Origin: Oscillospiraceae bacterium
Lineage (GTDB): Bacteria; Bacillota; Clostridia; Oscillospirales; Ruminococcaceae
Reading direction: 5' to 3'
NCBI GenBank assembly: GCA_017521325.1
Contig: JAFXCV010000042.1
Span: 1 to 59,023, forward strand
Length of the DNA stretch: 59,023 bases
A program made the position numbers and the translations under genes. Position 1 is the first letter of the stretch; each line of letters begins with the position of its first letter. Below are positions 51,951 to 59,023 of the stretch, piece by piece. The notes under the pieces were generated by a model that saw only the letters and a program-made list of their open reading frames with translations, did not search any database and was not told the origin of the DNA.

Positions 51951-52211
51951 ATGGAAACGAGAGTTGCCATCATCGGCATTATTGTAGAAAACGGGGATTC
52001 CGTGAGCGAACTCAACGCCATTCTCCATGAATACGGAAGCTTCATCATCGGCAGAATGGGGATCCCCTACCATGAAAGAGGCATCAACATTATCAGCGTG
52101 GCTGTTGATGCACCACAGAATATCATCAGTGCCATGTCGGGAAAAATCGGCAGACTTTCGGGAATTTCCGCAAAGACGGTTTATTCCAATGTGACATCCG
52201 AAAGCAAATGA
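51951..52211 (+). CDS. TM1266-family putative regulator of the iron-only hydrogenase system
   Basis: An 86-residue ACT/NikR C-terminal-like protein. The whole sequence follows the TM1266 family pattern (VAIIGIIVENGDSVSELN, IIGRMGIPYHERGINIISVAVDAP, SGKIGRLSGISAKTVYS; motifs quoted in parts). Members are encoded near FeFe-hydrogenase maturation genes and are described as putative iron-only hydrogenase regulators, but no hydrogenase genes lie in this window. Monocistronic, with strong promoter and terminator. ATG 51951 follows AAAGGAG. Confidence 0.92.
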   Translation: METRVAIIGIIVENGDSVSELNAILHEYGSFIIGRMGIPYHERGINIISVAVDAPQNIISAMSGKIGRLSGISAKTVYSNVTSESK

Positions 52212-52216
52212 ACAAA

Positions 52217-52247
52217 CAGCGGAACCCTGTAAAACAGGGTTCCGCTG
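52217..52247. terminator. Terminator between the TM1266-like and GH43-like genes
   Basis: 14-bp perfect stem (52217-52230/52234-52247), then ATTTTTAT on plus. It also faces the converging GH43-like gene. Confidence 0.88.
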
Positions 52248-52259
52248 ATTTTTATATGA

Positions 52260-53741
52260 TTACATAAATGCAATTGCCGAAAGATCCATAAGTCCCGTAC
52301 CCTTGAAGGTCAGATACAGCGCATGTACGCCGTTTTCAACGGATACGGATGCATCTGCGTCCATCCAGGATTCACTGGGAGAAATCGTGATTTCGCCGAT
52401 CTTTTCGCCGCCGATTTCAGTGGAAATTTCCAGAACGCCCTGTGCATCCCCACGGAAGGTAGCACTGATGCTGCGCACATCTTCGAATTGGAAATACTTG
52501 TAGCCAATGAGCGTTCCGTCGCAGATTTCAGTGATATAGCGATCATTTCCGTCGTGGTTTACATTCGGGAAGCTGTCGGTATAAATGCTGTTGGAACCGT
52601 GGGGCATGTGGCCGTTTGTGATGTTGCAGGCAATCACAGCAGGGTAGCTGCCCTTTGCTTCCAACGGCTTTCCATTGAGTCCGCAGGAGGTGATCTCCAC
52701 CTGTGCAATACTGCCGTCCTCTGCAATTGTGATGCGCTCTGCGCATGCCTGACGGCTGTAGTCGGACTTGTGCGTCAGACGATGGTAGAATACATACCAC
52801 TGACCGCCTATCAATTCAACGCTGCCGTGCGTGGTGCCTGTCATATTCAGACGATCTGCGGAGCTTCTGCCGTTCATGCCAACGTCACCGTTGGAAACGA
52901 TGGTGCCGCCGAACACGAAATCCCTGTCGGGATAGCGGCTTGTTGCATAGCAAAGCTCGTGATTCTGCTGGGAGGAGTAAATGAAATAGTAGGTGTCCCC
53001 GATCTTGCGGATGGAGCTTGCCTCAAAGAACGGATGCGCCTCAAAGCTTGTCCCCTTGACACGGTAGGGGATGATGTGACGGGGTTCCTCTGTCACTGTC
53101 AGCATATCATCGCCGACAATTGCCATGACTGCACCCATTACGCTGTCGGGGGTGCCGAGAATTTCCTCACGGCTTTTGCCGAACATCTGCATTTCCTGCT
53201 GGATCTTTTCCTCGTTTTCCGCAAATCCCGGCTGTTCTTCATAATCATACTGCGTGCCGTAATAAATACGGATAGTTCCGTTATCGTTGATGACACCGGG
53301 ATCGAAGCAGACATATTTCTTCATGGGCGTGCCGTCGGGATAACGCACAACGCCCAGATATTCGTATTTTCCGGCAGGTGTATCACAGACCGCAACACTG
53401 ATCGGACCGTGGTAACCGCCGTGACCGAAACTGCCCGAAAGGCAGTAGTAGAGGTAGTATCTGCCGTCATTGCCACGCACGACATCAGGGGCATACATGT
53501 AGGGACGCTCGTCACAGTAAAGCGGATCCTGCTTTGCGCTGTAGATCGTTCCCTCGCAACGCCAGTCGGAGAGATCCTCCACGGGTGCAGAGTAGACCAC
53601 ATAGTCGAGCATGCAGAAGGTTTCGCCGCCCTCCTTGTCGTGGGAGCCGAACAGATAGACACGGTCGCCGAACACATGGGGTTCGCCGTCCGGAATACAT
53701 TCATACAGGGGGAGAAAAGGATTGAATACCTGTTGTTTCAT
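52260..53741 (-). CDS. GH43-like glycoside hydrolase with C-terminal CBM6-like domain
   Basis: A 493-residue protein without signal peptide, so probably intracellular. A five-bladed beta-propeller of the GH43 type spans about 1-330: IPDGEPHVFGDRVYLFGSHD (catalytic Asp region), YMYAPDVV (second Asp), HPFFEASSIRKIGDTYYFIYSS (Glu). Residues about 365-493 form a beta-sandwich resembling CBM6. Likely an arabinofuranosidase or xylosidase acting on imported oligosaccharides; the exact sugar is not determined. AAAGGA precedes the start by 9 bases. It follows the metG-like gene by 19 bases. Confidence 0.87.
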   Translation of the reverse strand: MKQQVFNPFLPLYECIPDGEPHVFGDRVYLFGSHDKEGGETFCMLDYVVYSAPVEDLSDWRCEGTIYSAKQDPLYCDERPYMYAPDVVRGNDGRYYLYYCLSGSFGHGGYHGPISVAVCDTPAGKYEYLGVVRYPDGTPMKKYVCFDPGVINDNGTIRIYYGTQYDYEEQPGFAENEEKIQQEMQMFGKSREEILGTPDSVMGAVMAIVGDDMLTVTEEPRHIIPYRVKGTSFEAHPFFEASSIRKIGDTYYFIYSSQQNHELCYATSRYPDRDFVFGGTIVSNGDVGMNGRSSADRLNMTGTTHGSVELIGGQWYVFYHRLTHKSDYSRQACAERITIAEDGSIAQVEITSCGLNGKPLEAKGSYPAVIACNITNGHMPHGSNSIYTDSFPNVNHDGNDRYITEICDGTLIGYKYFQFEDVRSISATFRGDAQGVLEISTEIGGEKIGEITISPSESWMDADASVSVENGVHALYLTFKGTGLMDLSAIAFM

Positions 53742-53760
53742 AGCCTATTTTCCTTTCGGG

Positions 53761-55776
53761 TCAGTTTTCTTCCACCGCAAACTGACTTTCGTGACGTGTA
53801 AAGAAATCAGTTCTGGGCGGCAGGAATTTCAGCTTGTGATTTTCACCGACAAAGAAATTGATCGGCTCAAATACCGTATCCCAGCTCCAGAATCTGTCAT
53901 CCACCTGCAGGTATTCCTGCAGCTTTTCTGTGCCGATGGGAGCCATCGGATGCAGAAGAATTGCAGTAATACGGATCATATAGAACAGATTTGCCAGTGC
54001 CTGCTTACGTTCTTCAGTGGATGCATCCTCGTTGTTCAGTGCCTTTGCCATGTACTTGCTGCCGTTTCTGATATAGCTGTCAAGTACATAGGTGCACTGG
54101 TGGAATGCAAATTTGGACATATGACGTTCATATTCAAGTACTGCCTTCTTAGCCTCGGCAAGGATCTTTTCTTCGGGCTGCACATCGGGCAGAATGCCGT
54201 CAAATTCCTTCTGTGTGGTGTAGAATGCAGTACGGATCATGCGATTGTAAACGTTCGAGAGCAGCAGACCGTCCTTGACTACCGGATCGGCATCTTCGGG
54301 CTTTGCGTCGGGATTAAAGGGCTTGGGCATGAAGCTTACCGAACGCTGACCAAGGCCAAGACCGAGCCAGTGCATACGCAGCTGTTCGGGTGTGTAGAAG
54401 TTCAGCAGATCATCCGCCATCGGGGGCTTGACTGCACCGGAGCTGGATGCCTTCTTGTCGAGGAACAGGATGTGGTGGTTTGCCACGATCGTCGGCATCT
54501 GGAGCTCGCCCTCAGCAGGATCCGCTGTCTTTTCCGCAGCCGCCTGCTGTGCCATCCACATTGCAGGCTCTGCAATGCCATAGAAATAGATGTTGTCCTG
54601 ACCGATGAACTGGTATACCTTCGAGGACTTGCTGCACCAGTAATCCTTCCATGCATCGTCAGCCATGCCGAGCGATTCGAGGTAGGTCTTGGTGAAGGAG
54701 ATCGGTGCCCAAAGGGATTCCGGCCATACCCATACTGTCAGATCCTCGCCGTCCGCTTCGAATTTCGGCGCAGGTACGCCCCATTCAATATTGCCTGTCA
54801 GACGGAACGGAACGAGTGTCTTGCCGGTACGATAACGAATGCCGTTCTTTGTCAGAATGCGGCATGCCTCATCACAGTCGGGGAGATCCTGAAATTCGAT
54901 TGTAAAGGAGGGCTTTTTCTTTTCCTCCAGATAATTGTGTGCAGGCATGGAATCCTTGATGGAGAGGTAGATTTCCTCAAATTCACGCTTGATGTAGATC
55001 ACCGGCGGCTTCAGGAATTCCGAAATGGTCTTGTGTACAACAGGGCGGATTGCCTTGTCCTTCTGCATCACTGCAACCCAGTCCTGCAGGAGCTTTTCAT
55101 AGTCACGCAGCTTGAAATACCAGTTGACAACGGGCTTCATGACGGGCTTTTCGCCGGTCAGGGTGCTGATGGGATTTAAGAGATTTTCGGGCATGTACTG
55201 ATGTCCGAGATCGCATTCATCCGCATAGCCCTTTTCGGAGCAGCAGCCCTCCACGGGACACTTGCCCACGACCTGACGGCCATTGAGGAATACGCCTGCC
55301 TTTTCATCGAAGAACTGCATCGTGGAAATCTTGTCAAGCTGTCCCTTCTCGTGCAGAGCATTCAGAAATTCCAGTGTGTATGCAGCGTGGATTTCCTTGC
55401 TTCTGCCGATGCCGGAGGCTGCAAAAAGATTCGGGGAGATGGCATAATCCTTCAGCGTTGCCTTCTGCTTTTCGTGGTTTTTGGTGACGAAATCCACAAG
55501 AGAGCCTTCGAATTCACCGTCTGCCACCTTTTTGCGCCAGCCCTCTGCAATGGGGGAGCCGTAACAGTCCGTGCCGCTGACGAATACCACGTTTTCCTTG
55601 CCGATACGGTCACGCAGGAAGCGTGCGTAGGTATCCGCAAATACCATCATACCGCCCACATGTCCGAAGTGCAGCTCCTTGTTGCCGTAGGGCATACCTG
55701 CGGTAACGACTGCACGCTCCGGAAATTCCGGACGGGGAATTTCAAAAGCCTTCTGTTTTTTATTGTCGTTTGACAT
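53761..55776 (-). CDS. Methionyl-tRNA synthetase-like class I aminoacyl-tRNA synthetase
   Basis: A 671-residue class I synthetase. The HIGH-type motif is HFGHVGG (about residues 35-41); the KMSKS-type motif is replaced by KKASSSG. A CPxxxCC-x9-C zinc knuckle (CPVEGCCSEKGYADEC) and NWYFKLRDYEKLL match MetRS. It may charge tRNA-Met with methionine or be a paralogue with changed function. ATG 55776 follows AAAGGA; the longer frame to 55812 is less likely. It precedes the GH43-like gene and has its own promoter; no T-box was found in the short leader. Confidence 0.82.
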   Translation of the reverse strand: MSNDNKKQKAFEIPRPEFPERAVVTAGMPYGNKELHFGHVGGMMVFADTYARFLRDRIGKENVVFVSGTDCYGSPIAEGWRKKVADGEFEGSLVDFVTKNHEKQKATLKDYAISPNLFAASGIGRSKEIHAAYTLEFLNALHEKGQLDKISTMQFFDEKAGVFLNGRQVVGKCPVEGCCSEKGYADECDLGHQYMPENLLNPISTLTGEKPVMKPVVNWYFKLRDYEKLLQDWVAVMQKDKAIRPVVHKTISEFLKPPVIYIKREFEEIYLSIKDSMPAHNYLEEKKKPSFTIEFQDLPDCDEACRILTKNGIRYRTGKTLVPFRLTGNIEWGVPAPKFEADGEDLTVWVWPESLWAPISFTKTYLESLGMADDAWKDYWCSKSSKVYQFIGQDNIYFYGIAEPAMWMAQQAAAEKTADPAEGELQMPTIVANHHILFLDKKASSSGAVKPPMADDLLNFYTPEQLRMHWLGLGLGQRSVSFMPKPFNPDAKPEDADPVVKDGLLLSNVYNRMIRTAFYTTQKEFDGILPDVQPEEKILAEAKKAVLEYERHMSKFAFHQCTYVLDSYIRNGSKYMAKALNNEDASTEERKQALANLFYMIRITAILLHPMAPIGTEKLQEYLQVDDRFWSWDTVFEPINFFVGENHKLKFLPPRTDFFTRHESQFAVEEN

Positions 55777-55849
55777 AATTTCCAATCCTTTCAATGCTGA
55801 AAATATGATCACTGCGGAGGAAAATCCTCCATCAGCACATTCACCCTAT

Positions 55850-55878
55850 ATTATACCATAAAGTACACACAAATGCAA
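55850..55878 (-). promoter_or_regulatory. Promoter of the metG-like gene
   Basis: Minus strand TTGCAT (55878-55873), 17 bases, TATAAT (55855-55850). Confidence 0.85.
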
Positions 55879-56042
55879 GTGTTTTTGCAGGAAAATCGCA
55901 AGTACCGCCCCATACGGCAAACGGAAGAACAACCGCTGTCCGGATAGGGATGACGCTAAAAAAATTTACTTAATCAACATTGACATTTTCTACAAAATGT
56001 GTTATAATTATAGTAATACTACTACAGAATGGAGGAGTTTCG

Positions 56043-58676
56043 ATGAAAAACAAACTATTATCCCTTTTAACAGCCGGAGTGATGCTTGCTTCTTCGGGAG
56101 TAATTTCGCCTGTACGGGCTGAAGATGACTCTTATATGGATTCGGTCATCGGTACGCTGCCCGACTGGACGCCAATGAATTTTATTGATGCAATGGAAAT
56201 TTACAACACTTACGGAAAAACTCACGTAGAAGATAATTTCATTTGTCTGGTCAAACCCATCCGTCTGGATGAAAAAGACAAATATAAAACCTCGTATTCC
56301 GGCAGTATGGCAATGATCAAGACCCCTGCCTGCACATCCCCTGCGGTATTCGAACTTGAAATCCCTGAAAAGCCCGACCCGAATGATGAAGAAGCTCTTG
56401 CGGCATATGAAGAATTATGCAATAAATTAGGTGTTCCTACGGACGATTACACCTTTTTTGAAGATTATGCAAAAAGTGAAGTACAGTATGCCTTTAAAGT
56501 TCAGATGTTCCGTGTGCTTGAGGGACACGATCTGACGGTAGAATGGATAGAAGATCTCGGCGAAGGTTATAAGAAAAAGATCATTGACACATTCACCTTT
56601 AAAAATTCCAGCGGCTTCATTGGACAGACCGATATCTACAATTGGCTTCCCGACTGCCCTGCTGAGTATAATTGGCTGAATAGCTATAGTCATGAATCTA
56701 CGCTTGCTGGCAGTGGTGCCTGCGTATATCACAACTATATCGCATACTGTGCAGATGTGAATGCAAGCACGGGAGCTTCTCTGGAAATGGCGCAGACCGG
56801 TGATGGTGCAATTGAATATGTGATGGAATCCGACTGCAACGGATTTAATTTAGGTTCGCAGTTAGGACTTGTTGACGGACAGAGTTCTTCCTCTGTTATC
56901 GTATATCAGCCAACAAAAGACGGTCTGGTTGATGTGGAATGGTCAGTCGGCAGGCACTGGTCAGATGAAGCGCCTTTTGATATCACAAACGGAAGCTATC
57001 ATATAAAAAACGACTGCACCGAGATTGTTGACTGCTCACACGGAAGTACCATCATCACATTTATAGATAAGGATACAGGTGAACTGATTGACGTTCCCGA
57101 AGATTCTTCATTCCGGAAAGATACGGTACAGCATGGCTCTGAAGAACCGGTTCTGAGTGAATTGTATCCTGTTTCCTCGAATCCCTGTATCCTGGATTCA
57201 AACAGAGCATATGATCCAAATTGCACCTATTCTTTCGATATCAGAACGGAAGACGGCTACTATGATTTCCATGGATTTGAGGTCACATCTGAAACATCTA
57301 ACCGTATTGAACTGATCTGCAAAATGAGCTACAAAACGAATCCCGAACCTGTACTTCCCGATGGTGCAACAAGAATCACGCTGTATGACAAGGATACGGG
57401 CGAGCTGATTCCGGACGAAGTGATCAGGCTGCACAACTTCACGTTCGGCACGAGTATCGGCTATAAAAACGACAATATGCCCGGCGGCTGGATGTATGCA
57501 GGCCCGTTTTATACTGTCGATTCCAATCCCTTTGTTCTGAAAAATGATCAGCTGGCAAATCATTACAAGTATGCCGATTCGTTTTCATTCACCACCGGAG
57601 ACGAACCTGAGGTGATCTATTACAGCAACGAGTCAATGGATTTGATATTCAGAATCAAGATTGAGGTCTCCGGCGATCTGAACGGCGATGATGCATTCAG
57701 CGTAACTGACGCTGTCGCATTCCAAAAGTGGCTGCTTGGGTCGGATCAGGTTGAGATTTACTATTTGGCAGAAGGCGATCTGGATCTCAACGGCAGGCTG
57801 GATGCATTCGATCTGTGTATCATGAAACGCAAGCTGATTGAGAAAATCAATACCTCATATGTGGAGCCTGATAAGCGTCTTACATACGAAACACCGTTCA
57901 CTGTGATAGAAGATAACCTGAAATTATATCTGGGACCCGATGAAAGCTATTCTTCAGTTGCTTCTATTCCTGAGGGAACACTTCTTTATGAAATGGGTCA
58001 TCAGGATAATAATGATTACTGGCTGTTCACTGAATATGAGGGACAGTACGGCTGGATCAGAATTTTTGCCGAAGACAATGAGACCATGACAGTATTTTTC
58101 GATGTGTACGCTAATAAGCCCGTGATCTATCTGTATCCCGAACAGGAGATGGATGTCCGTGTTGAGCTTACACTGACGGAATCCGAGCTGTCCACAACCT
58201 ATCCGAAGTACAACAACGGCTGGGATGTAGTCGCATATCCGGACGGCACACTGTTGAACAAGGCGGACGGCACACATCATAAATATCTGTTCTGGGACGC
58301 CAAAAACTGCCGCACAAGATTTGATTTCTCAAAGGGATTTTGTGTGGCAGGCAGTGATACCGAGCGTTTCCTCAAAGAGAAGCTCACATATATGGGGCTG
58401 ACAGAACAGGAAATGAATGAATTCATCGTCTACTGGCTGCCGAGAATGGAGCATCATGCATATAATCTCATTACGTTCCAGAGCGATGCCTATACGAATT
58501 CTGCAAAGCTTAATATCACACCATCACCCGACAGCATCTGCCGCATTTTCATGGCATACGTTCCGCTTGAAAACGCCGTGGAAATCGAACCGCAGCAGCT
58601 TGAAACCTTCGAAAGAAAGGGCTTTACCGTTGTGGAATGGGGCGGAACAGAAATACAATCCAACACTAATTCTTAA
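56043..58676 (+). CDS. Large secreted protein with internal dockerin, SH3-like and KPVIYLYP domains
   Basis: An 877-residue secreted protein. Signal peptide 1-26; an unassigned N-terminal region to about 325; two about 110-residue repeats starting near 332 and 441 (each with DKDTGELI); dockerin about 543-603 (GDLNGDDAFSVTDAVAFQKWLLG; DLNGRLDAFDLCIMKRKL); an SH3-like domain about 614-675 (LYLGPDESYSSVASIPEG, YGWIRI); and a C-terminal domain 690-875 starting KPVIYLYPEQEMDVRVEL and ending FTVVEWGGTE, a domain type I recall from other Clostridia proteins without known function. ATG 56043 follows GGAGGAG. The central dockerin position is unusual. Confidence 0.85.
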   Translation: MKNKLLSLLTAGVMLASSGVISPVRAEDDSYMDSVIGTLPDWTPMNFIDAMEIYNTYGKTHVEDNFICLVKPIRLDEKDKYKTSYSGSMAMIKTPACTSPAVFELEIPEKPDPNDEEALAAYEELCNKLGVPTDDYTFFEDYAKSEVQYAFKVQMFRVLEGHDLTVEWIEDLGEGYKKKIIDTFTFKNSSGFIGQTDIYNWLPDCPAEYNWLNSYSHESTLAGSGACVYHNYIAYCADVNASTGASLEMAQTGDGAIEYVMESDCNGFNLGSQLGLVDGQSSSSVIVYQPTKDGLVDVEWSVGRHWSDEAPFDITNGSYHIKNDCTEIVDCSHGSTIITFIDKDTGELIDVPEDSSFRKDTVQHGSEEPVLSELYPVSSNPCILDSNRAYDPNCTYSFDIRTEDGYYDFHGFEVTSETSNRIELICKMSYKTNPEPVLPDGATRITLYDKDTGELIPDEVIRLHNFTFGTSIGYKNDNMPGGWMYAGPFYTVDSNPFVLKNDQLANHYKYADSFSFTTGDEPEVIYYSNESMDLIFRIKIEVSGDLNGDDAFSVTDAVAFQKWLLGSDQVEIYYLAEGDLDLNGRLDAFDLCIMKRKLIEKINTSYVEPDKRLTYETPFTVIEDNLKLYLGPDESYSSVASIPEGTLLYEMGHQDNNDYWLFTEYEGQYGWIRIFAEDNETMTVFFDVYANKPVIYLYPEQEMDVRVELTLTESELSTTYPKYNNGWDVVAYPDGTLLNKADGTHHKYLFWDAKNCRTRFDFSKGFCVAGSDTERFLKEKLTYMGLTEQEMNEFIVYWLPRMEHHAYNLITFQSDAYTNSAKLNITPSPDSICRIFMAYVPLENAVEIEPQQLETFERKGFTVVEWGGTEIQSNTNS

Positions 58677-58687
58677 AACAGCAAGAT

Positions 58688-58721
58688 AAAAGCCGTCCGA
58701 GAGTAATCCCGGACGGCTTTT
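58688..58721. terminator. Terminator after the 877-residue protein gene
   Basis: 11-bp stem (58688-58698/58711-58721), T-rich on both sides. Confidence 0.85.
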
Positions 58722-58821
58722 CAGTTTTGTCTCGTACATCTCATACGATTCCCATTTGAAAATTATGATTGAGACTGTCTGAAACTATCATTTCTCTTGG
58801 CCTTTTGCTTTCTCATAATAT

Positions 58822-58884
58822 TTACTGTTCAAGGATCATACGCTTCAGAATACTTAAGTCAAATGCATCAATTCGATTATCCTT
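58822..58884 (-). pseudogene. C-terminal tail of a dockerin gene, cut off by an IS element
   Basis: On the minus strand, codons ending at TAA (58824-58822) read KDNRIDAFDLSILKRMILEQ, matching the second Ca-binding repeat of other dockerins in this window (INAFDLAILKRY in the M6 protein; VNAFDLAILKSML in the LRR protein). The upstream part is missing: the coding frame meets the IS left end at about 58885. This shows the insertion landed within a dockerin gene whose rest lies beyond the window, if it survives. Confidence 0.8.
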
Positions 58885-59023
58885 GGTGCTATACTAAAAA
58901 AGTGGACAAAAAAAGAAGAACGATGTATAATAAAAGAAAAGAACAGGAGGAAAAAGAAATGGCAGGAAAGAAAAGTCCACGATACAGTGAAGAATTCAAG
59001 AAAACGATCGTAAATCTGCACCA
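58885..59023 (+). mobile_element. Left end of an IS3-like insertion sequence (runs off window)
   Basis: Starts near GGTGCTATACTAAAAAAGTGGAC, the kind of terminus seen in IS3-family elements. It contains its own promoter TGGACA (58903-58908), 17 bases, TATAAT (58926-58931), and the start of a transposase gene. The exact first base is uncertain by about 3 bases. The right end is outside the window. Confidence 0.8.
58959..59023 (+). CDS. IS3-family transposase OrfA (partial, 5' end only)
   Basis: The first 21 codons (MAGKKSPRYSEEFKKTIVNL...) match the N-terminus of IS3/IS150-type OrfA, a helix-turn-helix protein whose RYSEEFKKTIV segment is characteristic. AGGAGG (58945-58950) lies 8 bases before the ATG. 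The gene runs past the end of the window. Confidence 0.85.
   Translation, partial: MAGKKSPRYSEEFKKTIVNLH

Noticed and set aside
55777..56042. T-box or other riboswitch ahead of the metG-like gene
   Set aside because: The leader after the promoter is only about 70 nt. No specifier loop or T-box sequence is present, just a small hairpin near 55817.

Overview
The window looks like chromosomal DNA from a cellulosome-forming, Gram-positive Clostridia, most likely a gut Ruminococcus (Oscillospiraceae) or close relative. The evidence is six intact dockerin-bearing secreted proteins plus the tail of a seventh, a GH5 endoglucanase, a Cthe_2159-type polysaccharide-binding lipoprotein, a sporulation gene (spoIIR), a TM1266-type hydrogenase regulator, strong AGGAGG-type ribosome sites and many TTGACA/TATAAT promoters with exact 17-bp spacers. 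The genus is inferred; no 16S gene is present.

Layout. 1-5.4 kb: a polyamine operon (carboxynorspermidine synthase and decarboxylase, agmatine deiminase, N-carbamoylputrescine amidase) followed by two small unknown genes. 5.5-7.7 kb: a zinc-ribbon protein and a minus-strand cluster of DUF4190/DUF2752-like membrane proteins. 7.8-10.8 kb: the RNA ligase gene rtcB behind a leader holding a 30-codon ORF and a perfect intrinsic terminator, then a small basic protein and hflX. 10.9-14.0 kb: a dockerin-transglutaminase, bioY, a lipoprotein and RNase P RNA. 14.1-19.6 kb: an NrtR-like regulator, a membrane protein, a YifB/ComM ATPase, an FtsW/RodA protein, VanZ and YbaK. 19.7-23.9 kb: tRNA-Arg, hpf and an FHA-RodA-PBP cell-wall operon. 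23.9-27.2 kb: a MATE transporter and an ECF sigma/anti-sigma pair. 27.5-34.3 kb: the accessory dockerin region (LRR, M6 peptidase, uridine-kinase-like, AraC regulator and divergent GH5 endoglucanase). 34.4-43.9 kb: a second MATE, a lipoprotein, a FIST-EAL c-di-GMP phosphodiesterase, the Cthe_2159-type lipoprotein coupled to spoIIR, and pyrimidine-nucleoside phosphorylase. 44-59 kb: a possible cohesin-dockerin protein, fucO, carB, small genes, a GH43-like enzyme, a divergent methionyl-tRNA synthetase, an 877-residue multidomain dockerin protein, and the left end of an IS3-like element that cuts into another dockerin gene.

How the genes fit together. Most housekeeping genes form short co-transcribed runs, several with 4-base start/stop overlaps (nspC-aguA, FHA-rodA-pbp, sigma-anti-sigma, spoIIR-Cthe_2159, lipoprotein-bioY). 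The dockerin proteins would be secreted and docked on cohesin scaffolds. Only one carries a recognisable glycoside hydrolase; the others carry peptidase, transglutaminase, LRR or unknown modules.

The most unusual non-coding feature is a family of four intergenic elements (about 1-110, 12121-12293, 13411-13637 and 27261-27455). Each is a chain of short hairpins whose stem sequences differ between copies but stay base-paired, joined by conserved linkers. The rtcB leader and the mirror-symmetric rnpB/NrtR promoter region are the other strong non-coding signals.
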